20,884 bases of DNA from a virus. Positions 1 through 7,100 of this stretch are shown here, piece after piece. The stretch lies in IMG/VR virus record IMGVR_UViG_3300035665_000283, positions 1 to 20,884 of that record; one strand, given 5' to 3'. Position 1 is the first letter of the stretch. Each line of letters begins with the position of its first letter. The notes under the pieces were generated by a model. The model searched no databases and had not been told where the DNA came from. It worked only from the letters and a program-made list of their open reading frames with translations. The translations under genes and the position numbers were made by a program.

Positions 1-2
1 TA

Positions 3-401
3 AAAAACTTTAGTTGCTTTTGGCCTCCGTTTCCATTAATTCCTCAAGCTGCTGTAGATGTTAGACGCGCTACAGTATTAGTTAATGGAATTCCAATTAT
101 GTTACATGGGGATAAATTTACACCTCATATTTCACCATGCACAAATATTATTGTTTATATGTGCCCATGTGGTAACTCAGTTTGCCCAGTTCCAACTCCC
201 GTTAATTGTAGCTTACTTACAACAGAAGATGGGATGGGAAAAGGTCACCCTAGAGTAGTTCAAGCTACTACAGCTAAAGTATTTGCATTGAAGAGACCTG
301 TAGCTAGGGCGCTAGATCCTCTTGGAGCAGGCAAGCCAGGAAAATCGTATCCATGCTCTTCAGTGGTTGCATATGGGTCACCAAATGTGCTATCATCATA
401 G
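3..401 (+). CDS. PAAR-like baseplate spike-tip protein (5' end missing)
   Basis: The frame is open from the left edge, so the true start lies outside the window; 132 residues remain. PAAR proteins form a small cone that caps the central spike of contractile tails; in T4 this is gp5.4, which sits on gp5. Two diverged PAAR-type half-repeats are visible. The first, about residues 23-42, reads ATVLVNGIPIMLHGDKFTPH. The second runs from KVFALKRPVARALDPLG (about residues 90-106) to the terminal VAYGSPNVLSS. 'NGiP..hGD...PH' and 'GSPNV' are typical of the family. The middle is unusually Cys-rich (CPCGNSVCPVP), giving possible extra metal ligands. T4 also places 5.4 just upstream of gene 6, which agrees with the order here. 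The family call is by motif recognition; a structural role is the natural inference. Confidence 0.72.
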   Translation, partial: KNFSCFWPPFPLIPQAAVDVRRATVLVNGIPIMLHGDKFTPHISPCTNIIVYMCPCGNSVCPVPTPVNCSLLTTEDGMGKGHPRVVQATTAKVFALKRPVARALDPLGAGKPGKSYPCSSVVAYGSPNVLSS

Positions 402-409
402 GGTCTCTT

Positions 410-414
410 GGAGG
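410..414 (+). promoter_or_regulatory. Ribosome binding site of the 42-residue gene
   Basis: GGAGG lies four bases before the ATG at 419. It decides the start: the same frame is open from an ATG at 353, but that one lies inside the PAAR gene and would add 22 hydrophobic residues with no ribosome site of its own. Confidence 0.7.
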
Positions 415-418
415 TATT

Positions 419-547
419 ATGGCAATTAAAAACACATCCTTTGTTCCTGGCAAGCCCAAAAAGTCTCGTCAAGGAACTGGCAAAAATACAAAGTATGCTG
501 CAACTTCTCGCAATAACGCAAAAAAACGCTATAGGGGGCAAGGATGA
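419..547 (+). CDS. Small, very basic conserved phage protein (42 aa)
   Basis: A 42-residue protein starting MAIKNTSFVPGKPKKSRQG and ending KKRYRGQG. It is dominated by Lys, Arg, Gly, Ser and Asn, has no predicted membrane segment, and looks largely unstructured. I recall short proteins of this pattern (FxPGxPKKsRQG ... YRGQG) in T4-like cyanophage genomes near baseplate genes, but know no assigned function. Such a charge could suit binding to nucleic acid or to an acidic virion surface; this is inference. The gene follows the PAAR gene by 17 bases and its TGA overlaps the next start in ATGA, so it is probably translated in series with both. The strong GGAGG site supports real expression. Confidence 0.7.
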   Translation: MAIKNTSFVPGKPKKSRQGTGKNTKYAATSRNNAKKRYRGQG

Positions 548-1140
548 ACGATAGAGATGATCTAGCCTGGCTAGATTGTCGTAATGAAGACCTTTGGATT
601 TTCGATAAACTGATTTTAAGTCGGGAATTGGGTTACACTTGTGGTCCTGCGGGAGCACTTGTGCCCAAGCCCGACTTTTATATTGTCAGACCAATAACAA
701 ATGTTCTCGGAATGGGAAGAAACGCCCGAATTATTTGGATCGAAAGTGAGACTTCAGACCTACATCCTGGAGAATTTTGGTGCCAAGTCTTTGAAGGGGA
801 GCATATTAGTGTTGATTATTTGAATAAAGAACAAATTCTTACAGTTAAGGGATATAGAAGTCAAAACAAAGACCTCTACCTGTGGGAAAAATGGGAAAAA
901 GTAGAAAAAAATATTGATTTTCCAAAAATTTTGCAAAAATTGGTTGGCAATTACCCAAAAATAAACTGCGAATTCATTGGAGAGCACCTAATAGAAGTGC
1001 ATTTGAGGCATAATCCTGATTTTGAACATGGCAATAGTGTCGCTTTGCCTGTTTGGGATGAAAATATAACCCCACCGTCTGATGAGTATCGTTATATCGC
1101 TAGTGAAGACTTTAAAAGAAGAGGATTTTTCATTAAATAG
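544..1140 (+). CDS. Conserved hypothetical protein of T4-like cyanophages (198 aa)
   Basis: The ATG overlaps the previous stop by four bases (ATGA), with a purine-rich AGGGGG about five bases upstream. The protein is soluble, rich in Trp, Tyr and acidic residues, with no signal peptide or membrane segment. Recognisable stretches are LAWLDCRNEDLWIFDKLIL (about residues 7-25), VPKPDFYIVRPITNVLGMG (about 40-58), and INCEFIGEHLIEVHLRHNPD (about 140-159). I recall homologues of similar length in cyanomyoviruses with the same blocks and no firm function. The pattern 'cEFIG..LIEVHLR.NPDF' loosely resembles the metal- and ATP-binding C-terminal strand of ATP-grasp enzymes (E-x-N), but glycine-loop evidence is weak, so I do not assign that activity. 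Its position between a spike-tip gene and gp25 could equally mean a virion or assembly role. Confidence 0.72.
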   Translation: MNDRDDLAWLDCRNEDLWIFDKLILSRELGYTCGPAGALVPKPDFYIVRPITNVLGMGRNARIIWIESETSDLHPGEFWCQVFEGEHISVDYLNKEQILTVKGYRSQNKDLYLWEKWEKVEKNIDFPKILQKLVGNYPKINCEFIGEHLIEVHLRHNPDFEHGNSVALPVWDENITPPSDEYRYIASEDFKRRGFFIK

Positions 1141-1143
1141 GCG

Positions 1144-1151
1144 TATAAATA
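1144..1151 (+). promoter_or_regulatory. T4-type late promoter upstream of the 67-aa gene and 25
   Basis: TATAAATA is an exact match to the T4 late promoter -10 element read by the phage sigma factor gp55. It lies in the only clear intergenic gap on the left (1141-1210), three bases past the preceding stop codon. With the usual spacing, transcripts would start near 1160-1165, giving a leader of about 45-50 bases before the ATG at 1211. It would drive the 67-residue gene, gp25 and gp6. Confidence 0.72.
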
Positions 1152-1210
1152 TTTTTAAAGTGATAGCAACCACTATAAAAGTTCCATTTTTTACCTTTAT
1201 AGAGAAAAAA

Positions 1211-1414
1211 ATGGCAATAAATCCAAACCCTGAAACGGTTCCTTCGTTAATGGAAAGAGATTTTGGAACATGTGTTTTAATTACAAATCCAAAATCAGAT
1301 ATTTTACTCAAAAAACTTCAAATTGCACCAAATTTACCTCCAAATAATCGATATTCTAGACCTTGTGGAGGAAAAGGTGGATTTGATGACTACGCAGAGT
1401 GGCTAACCGAATAA
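1211..1414 (+). CDS. Small hypothetical protein upstream of gp25 (67 aa)
   Basis: I do not recognise a family with certainty. The 67-residue product begins MAINPNPETVPSLMERDFG and ends with RPCGGKGGFDDYAEWLTE. It has two Cys residues (CVL and PCGG), is Pro-rich in the middle (IAPNLPPNNRYSRP), and has no membrane segment. The frame is open upstream to 1082, inside the previous gene, but the late promoter at 1144-1151 implies translation starts after about 1163; ATG 1211 is preferred over GTG 1160. The ribosome site is weak (AGAGA about six bases upstream). The TAA is followed directly by the ATG of gp25 with no gap, so the two are almost surely translationally coupled, which suggests a virion-related role. 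Confidence 0.72.
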   Translation: MAINPNPETVPSLMERDFGTCVLITNPKSDILLKKLQIAPNLPPNNRYSRPCGGKGGFDDYAEWLTE

Positions 1415-1828
1415 ATGGCATCATATAGATTCCGATCAGAAAAATTTACAAGTAGGGGATTTCGAGATCTATCGATATCATTTTCACAAAATCCAGCTAC
1501 TAATGATTTTGGCACGGTTAAAAATGAAAATTCAATAAAGCAATCTATTAGAAATTTGCTATTGACTAGTTTAGGGGAAAGACCATTTCAACCAGAAATT
1601 GGATCTAAACTAGCTGGTCTTTTATTTGAGCCATATGATGCATTTTTAGAAGAAGATATTAAAGAGGAAATATATAATACAGTTCAAAGATTAGAACCTA
1701 GAGTTCAATTACAAGATGTTAGGATCTATTCTGCTGAAGATAATAATGAGTTAAATGTTGAAATTGATTACACTATTGTCGGTCAATCAATTATCCAAAC
1801 TGTAGAATTCCTACTAGAAAGAACATAA
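1415..1828 (+). CDS. 25: Baseplate wedge protein gp25
   Basis: A component of the baseplate wedge of contractile tails. In T4, gp25 joins the gp6-gp7-gp53 inner ring near the central hub and helps start sheath assembly. The 137 residues are close to T4 gp25 (132). The signature of the gpW/gp25 family is clear at about residues 41-67: SIRNLLLTSLGERPFQPEIG followed by SKLAGLLFEPYD; the LxxSxGERPFxPxxG block is the family core and includes the EPR-type loop region further on (RLEPRVQLQDVRIY, about 92-105). The C-terminal strand DYTIVGQSIIQTVEF completes the fold. The start is the ATG immediately after the preceding TAA, without a strong ribosome site, so coupling is likely. Only one base separates it from gene 6. 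Confidence 0.95.
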   Translation: MASYRFRSEKFTSRGFRDLSISFSQNPATNDFGTVKNENSIKQSIRNLLLTSLGERPFQPEIGSKLAGLLFEPYDAFLEEDIKEEIYNTVQRLEPRVQLQDVRIYSAEDNNELNVEIDYTIVGQSIIQTVEFLLERT

Positions 1829-1829
1829 A

Positions 1830-3893
1830 ATGGCACAAGTCTCGGTTCCATCAAATTTAACTGCAATTGATTTCTTTGAAATCAAGGAATCGATTCGTTC
1901 TTATCTCAGAACTAGGGAAGAATTCACAGATTATGATTTTGACGGTTCAGCAGCATCATATTTACTTGATATTCTATCCTATAATACATATTATCTTGCA
2001 TTTAATGCAAATATGGCATTAAATGAAGCATTTCTAGAAACCGCTTCAGTTAGAGATAATATTGTAAAAATTGCTAAGCAATTAAACTATACACCCAAAT
2101 CAATTAAAGCACCAAAAGCATGTGTGCGCTTTGATGTTCAAACTTCGCTAGATGGTGATAGATATCCAACTTTTGTCACTATAAAACAGGGAGATGTTTT
2201 TATAAGTTCTAATAATTTTGGAACATATACCTTTGCCTTATTGGATGATGTTGTTGCAACTGTTGATCAACAAACTGGTATAGCATCATTTGAAAAAGTT
2301 GTAATTTATCAAGGCAATTTATTAGAGTATAGTTATGTTGTAACTGATCCAAATAGATTCTTATATCTAATTCCATCTGAAAATGTTGATACTGAGTTAT
2401 TAAAAGTAATCATCAGCCCAAACGTTCAATCAACACAGTCTGACCAATATTCACTCGCAAGCAATATTACTACATTAGATAAAACATCCAGAATTTATTT
2501 CCTAGAGGAAACTGATGATCTTAGATATAATGTAATTTTTGGTGATGGTATTATTGGAAGAAAATTAATCAGCGGCGAATTAATCCAATTAAAATATGTT
2601 AGAACTGAAGGATCTAGCGCAAATGGATGTGTGAAGTTTAATTATATTGGTGTAATTACTGATAATTTAGGAAGAGCTATAGCACCAAATTCTGTGTCTA
2701 TGGCAACTATTGATGCATCCCAGGATGGTGAAGAAAGGGAAAGTATAGAATCTATAAAATATAGGGCTCCACGAGCATTTACTACTCAAAATAGAGCAGT
2801 TACAGAGGCAGACTATGAATATATTGTATCTCAAATATATCCTCAGGCTGTTTCTGTGAGGGCATTTGGTGGAGAAAAATTAAGCCCTCCAGTGTATGGA
2901 AAGGTTTTCATTTCGATTAGAAATAAAGGTGGAACTAAGTTAAATGAAACATCTAAAAAGAGAATTAAGAATTCTCTAGAAAAATATGCAATTGCATCCA
3001 TCCAAACAGAAATTATAGATCCAAGATCTTTCTATATTCTACCTAATGTATATCCATTCTTTGATAGTAATAAAACAACGCTAGACAACTCTGGATTGAG
3101 AACTAAAGCTTTGGATACATTAAACACATTTAATGAAAATGAATCTACTAATAGATTTGGTGGAAGATTAGATTCATCTACTTTAAGTGGTATTGTCAGT
3201 AATGTCGATTCTTCTATTAATGGAACTACCGTTCAGATTAGGCTCGGTCAAAATCTAGATCAATTTGATTTTAATACTACATTCTCACAATGTATTAACT
3301 TCAATAATCCTATTGTCAATGCTGGAGATTTCTCTGGTTCTAATTCTGGAGGTAGCTGTTCTCCTAAGTTCTCTACAGTAAAAAGTGGAATATTTTATTC
3401 TGAAGATTATACATCTACAGCTTTTGATAATTTAGTAAATCTATCTGCTTCTGATGTAACTCAAGAATTTGTTGTAGCTAACTCTCAATTTCAATTGCCA
3501 GTGTATGTCAGAGATGATGGTAGAGGAAATTTAGTTCTAGCTACAATATCAGATGAAAATGAAATTATTTTAAATTCAAATGTAGGTTCTGTTAATTATT
3601 CTACAGGTGAAGTGTGTGTGGGTCCAATTAAAGTAACCAGCACTCCTGATGGCACTCCAAGGCTACCTGTAGTTGTGTTGCCAAGTGGGGGTGGAATTGA
3701 TATTCCTAGAGATGTCGATCCGACATTATTCAATCCAAATATAACTCCAGTAGACTATACGTTAACTGATTTTAAGGTTCCAGTATTTGATCCAAATAAT
3801 TTTGATGCATTTAACTATCAGCCTGGAGGTATAAATATCATTGATATTCCAACTACCACATTTGAGTATCCAGAAATTGATACTTGTTTCTAG
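1830..3893 (+). CDS. 6: Baseplate wedge protein gp6
   Basis: The main ring-forming protein of the inner baseplate; in T4, gp6 dimers link the wedges and rearrange when the tail contracts. The 687 residues compare with 660 in T4. The conserved N-terminal helical region is clear at about residues 10-90, with LLDILSYNTYYLAFNANMAL and AFLETASVRDNIVKIAKQLN. A second conserved block at about 312-360, RAPRAFTTQNRAVTEADYEY then IVSQIYPQAVSVRAFGGE, is the region shared with gpJ-type baseplate proteins. A middle strand motif reads YNVIFGDGIIGRKL (about 235-248). The C-terminal 80 residues form a Pro-, Asp- and Asn-rich tail (PRLPVVVLPSGGGIDIPRD...) beyond the T4-like core. The gene ends in tandem stops TAG TAA and is in the same frame as the following giant gene. 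Confidence 0.94.
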   Translation: MAQVSVPSNLTAIDFFEIKESIRSYLRTREEFTDYDFDGSAASYLLDILSYNTYYLAFNANMALNEAFLETASVRDNIVKIAKQLNYTPKSIKAPKACVRFDVQTSLDGDRYPTFVTIKQGDVFISSNNFGTYTFALLDDVVATVDQQTGIASFEKVVIYQGNLLEYSYVVTDPNRFLYLIPSENVDTELLKVIISPNVQSTQSDQYSLASNITTLDKTSRIYFLEETDDLRYNVIFGDGIIGRKLISGELIQLKYVRTEGSSANGCVKFNYIGVITDNLGRAIAPNSVSMATIDASQDGEERESIESIKYRAPRAFTTQNRAVTEADYEYIVSQIYPQAVSVRAFGGEKLSPPVYGKVFISIRNKGGTKLNETSKKRIKNSLEKYAIASIQTEIIDPRSFYILPNVYPFFDSNKTTLDNSGLRTKALDTLNTFNENESTNRFGGRLDSSTLSGIVSNVDSSINGTTVQIRLGQNLDQFDFNTTFSQCINFNNPIVNAGDFSGSNSGGSCSPKFSTVKSGIFYSEDYTSTAFDNLVNLSASDVTQEFVVANSQFQLPVYVRDDGRGNLVLATISDENEIILNSNVGSVNYSTGEVCVGPIKVTSTPDGTPRLPVVVLPSGGGIDIPRDVDPTLFNPNITPVDYTLTDFKVPVFDPNNFDAFNYQPGGINIIDIPTTTFEYPEIDTCF
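3830..3837 (+). promoter_or_regulatory. T4-type late promoter upstream of the giant gene
   Basis: A second exact TATAAATA, inside the 3' end of gene 6 (it spans codons for Gly-Ile-Asn-Ile). It lies 68 bases before the ATG at 3906, close to the 59-base distance of the first late promoter from its gene. It would let the giant gene be transcribed late independently of 25 and 6. These are the only two exact matches I noticed on either strand. Confidence 0.65.
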
Positions 3894-3905
3894 TAAGTAG
3901 ATAAG

Positions 3906-4100
3906 ATGCTAACAAATAGTGTTAAGATTTCCGATAGAGTTGAGTCACAAATTCCTCAGTTTATTAGAGAGGAAGATAGACAGTTTGTAGAATTATTAAA
4001 AAATTACTACAAATCTCAAGAAAAAGTAGGTAAGCCCGTTTATATACTCAATAATTTATTGAGCCTACTTGATGTCCAAAATTATGACTTTAAAACACTA
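3906..4100 (+). other. N-terminal helical module of the giant protein
   Basis: Residues 1-65 contain IPQFIREEDRQFVELLKNYY, which matches the amphipathic N-terminal helix I recall from many cyanomyovirus structural proteins (qlPeFvr..yp.Fv.fL.aYY). In those proteins it precedes the same KGT and HPAGFK modules, so it probably marks the virion anchor end of the family. That role is inferred. Confidence 0.55.
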
Positions 4101-7100
4101 AATGCAACAACAACAACTTTAAATGAGGTTGGTGTTTATGATGATTCCATTCAAGTAGAAAATGTTAGTGGATTTTTAGAATTTGATGGAACTGTTATTA
4201 TTGATGATGAAGTCATCTATTACGATAGAATTTCAAAAGGTCCTGAAGTTGTAATTACGCCAGGAATTAGCTCTGCTGAATATTTAAAGAGACAGCAAGA
4301 ACTAGAGAATATTTTCCTGCAACTAGATGGAACAAAGACTGTATTCGATCTAAGATTATTAGGTAATCCAGTAACCCCAGTAAGTGAGGATCACTTAATT
4401 GTTACCATTTATGGTGAAACCTTAATTCCTAATGTTGATTATTTCCTTGAGGGAGATAAAATTAGGTTTGCTGTAGCTCCTAGGCAAAGAGTAGGAACAG
4501 ATTCTGAAGGTTCTACGAAAATTATATACTTAATTGGTTTTTCTGATTCTACTATTAGAACTTTAGATGATAATACACAAAATAATACTAAATTTTATTC
4601 TACTAAGTTAAATTCCCAGCCATATAGCATTATTTCAGAAATTTCTGCTATTATTATTAGAAATGGTATATTACAAAAGCCATATATTGATTTTAGTATT
4701 TTTGATAATCAGATTATCTTTAAAAATAATATCTATGCTGCAGAAGCAGTTCATATTAGAACTATTGAATTTGCGACTCCGATAGTTGGGTCTGGAGCTG
4801 AAGCAATTGCTGAAATTACATCAGAGCACAAATTAGGTAGACTAATAGTAAAAAATGGTGGGTCTGGATATGACCTAAATTTCACTCCTAAAGTAACTAT
4901 TTCTAGAACAAATAATGGTGGTTTTGGTGCAACTGCAACTTCCTTAGTTTCTGGAGTAAAATCAGTAGCACTTATTGATGGTGGATTTGGGTATAATTCA
5001 TATAATCCACCATATGTTGTTGTTGAACCCCCAACAAATCCTAATGGAACTGCAGCTAAAATTTCATTAGAAGTTAATAACACTACTGGAAAAATTTCTT
5101 CTCTAAATGTAGAAGATAGTGGTAGTGGATATGATTTTATTCCTGCTATAACTTTTAGAAATCCTGGTGGAGCTAAAATAACAAAGCCAACAATTGATTC
5201 TTTAGGTAGAGTTAATATCGGATCAATTCAGGTAATTTCTGGTGGATCTGGATATAAAAATCCTCCAGTAGTTTACATAGATCCTGCTCCAGAAGGTGGA
5301 ATAAGAGCTTTAGCTGAGGCTGTAGTTAGCCCAGATGGAACTGTAGTTTCGGTCAATATAATTAATCGTGGAAGAGGGTATACCTCTATTCCTAGAGTGG
5401 CAATTGTTGATCCTGTTGGGGCTCAAGTCTTAGATGTAAGAGTCGTTGATGGTAACGTTACTGATATTGAATTGTTAACTGGTGGAGAAGGATATGAAGA
5501 CGTCCCATCAATTTACATTGTAGATAATAGAAAAGATACTAATGGTAATCCTATTGGTGGAACTGGAGCTAAAGCTGCAGCTACTATTTTTAATGGTCGT
5601 ATTACTGATATTAATGTATTAGATTTTGGTAGTGGGTATAGCGAAACTGAGCCACCTTCTATTTTTATTGCATCACCATCAGCAGCAAAAGCATCGTGTG
5701 AAGTTGGCTTTAATGAAGTTACTGGCTTCACGATTATTGAAAGTGGTCAAAATTATGAACCCTCAGCTTTAGTTGGTTGCAAGAGGGGAGTAAGTGGCGT
5801 AACAAGCTTTGACCTAAATGGGCATCAAGTATTCAAAAAAGAATCTGAATTAACACAAAGTTCACATCCTCAAGGATCAACAGTAACTAATTTAGACTCA
5901 TTATTCGTAAAGCATCTTTTAAAGAAATTCTTAAATCAATATATTCCAAATTCAAATATTGATATTAGTTCTATTAATCCTGCAGAGATTATTAAGAATA
6001 TAAGACAATACTATTCTTCAAAGGGAACTAAACTTTCAACGCAATTCATATTTAAGATTCTATTTGGTGAAAATGCTGATGTTGCATATCCCAGAGATGA
6101 AATCATCTCTCCATCTGCAGCTACTTGGTCTATTGATACAATCATTCGTGTTGAGGTAATTTCTGGCGATCCAGTAAATATTAAAGAATCTCAATTAATT
6201 CAATATGATAGTGAAGTAGATCAAAATGTAAAGGATGCTTCAGCACTAGTAGAAAACGTAATTGCAATCAATCAAGAAAATTCTACAATTTATGAATTAG
6301 CAATCTCAGAAGAGACACTAGTTGGAAATTTTGTTATTCCATACAAAACTACATTAGTTGAGCCTTTAAGTGTAGACGATCAGATCATTACAGTCGATTC
6401 TACTATTGGCTGGCCAGCTAGAAACGGAACTATCTTAATTAATAATGAAGAAGAAGTTCAATATAAAGAAAAAACATTAAACCAATTTATCGAATGCACT
6501 AGATCCGAAAATGGATTAGTTGAAGATTGGGATCCAGGCACTCCCATCTACTCTGATATTTTTGTTTATGTTAATAGAGGAACTTCATTAGAAGTTAAAA
6601 TGCGTATTTTGGGTATTGCTGAAGCAAATACCACAGTTTTGGATGATACTGGTTCATATTATCTTCCTGGTGATAAACTAACGGTATCGAAATTAGGATC
6701 TTCTGCAACTGATGAAAGATTACAAACATGGTTGTATAATGTTAAGAAATTAGTTAGAGTAGTAAGCATTTCTCCTGGTAGTATTGATGTTGGAACAAAT
6801 CAACAAACTGCTACGGTTGTATGTTCAAATGCTCATGGTTTACTAGTTGGTGATAGTGTAACAATATATGGTGCAAATCCTGTAATTTACAACGGAACGT
6901 TCTTTGTTACTTCAAGACTTGATGAATTTACTTTTAGCTATCAAATTCCTCAACCATCTATTATCGCTCCTCAGGGCAATATCTTAGTTTCCGTTGACTT
7001 AAATCGTGGTAAGTCAGATGTTTTATCGATAAACAATACTATATCAGATTATACAACAAATATACAAAATGCATTTTTCAATGCACAATATGTTTATATT

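Noticed and set aside
353-418. Longer N terminus for the 42-residue protein
   Set aside because: The extra 22 residues overlap the PAAR gene and lack a ribosome site, whereas ATG 419 has GGAGG at the right distance.
260-658. 132-codon open frame on the minus strand
   Set aside because: It lies antisense across the PAAR gene, the 42-residue gene and the next start, has no ribosome site and no recognisable protein pattern; it is a shadow of the coding frames.
1160-1210. GTG start at 1160 for the 67-residue gene
   Set aside because: It would fall at or before the expected transcript start of the late promoter and adds a Phe- and Thr-rich stretch without support.
760-1311. Two minus-strand open frames of 75 and 107 codons
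   Set aside because: They are antisense to the 198- and 67-residue genes, with Phe- and Ile-rich translations typical of reversed AT-rich coding sequence.
4751-5083. Minus-strand open frame of 110 codons, and similar ones at 11069-11395, 14957-15343 and 15560-15841
   Set aside because: All lie inside the giant frame and give Ser-, Leu- and Pro-rich translations that mirror it. No ribosome sites or known motifs.
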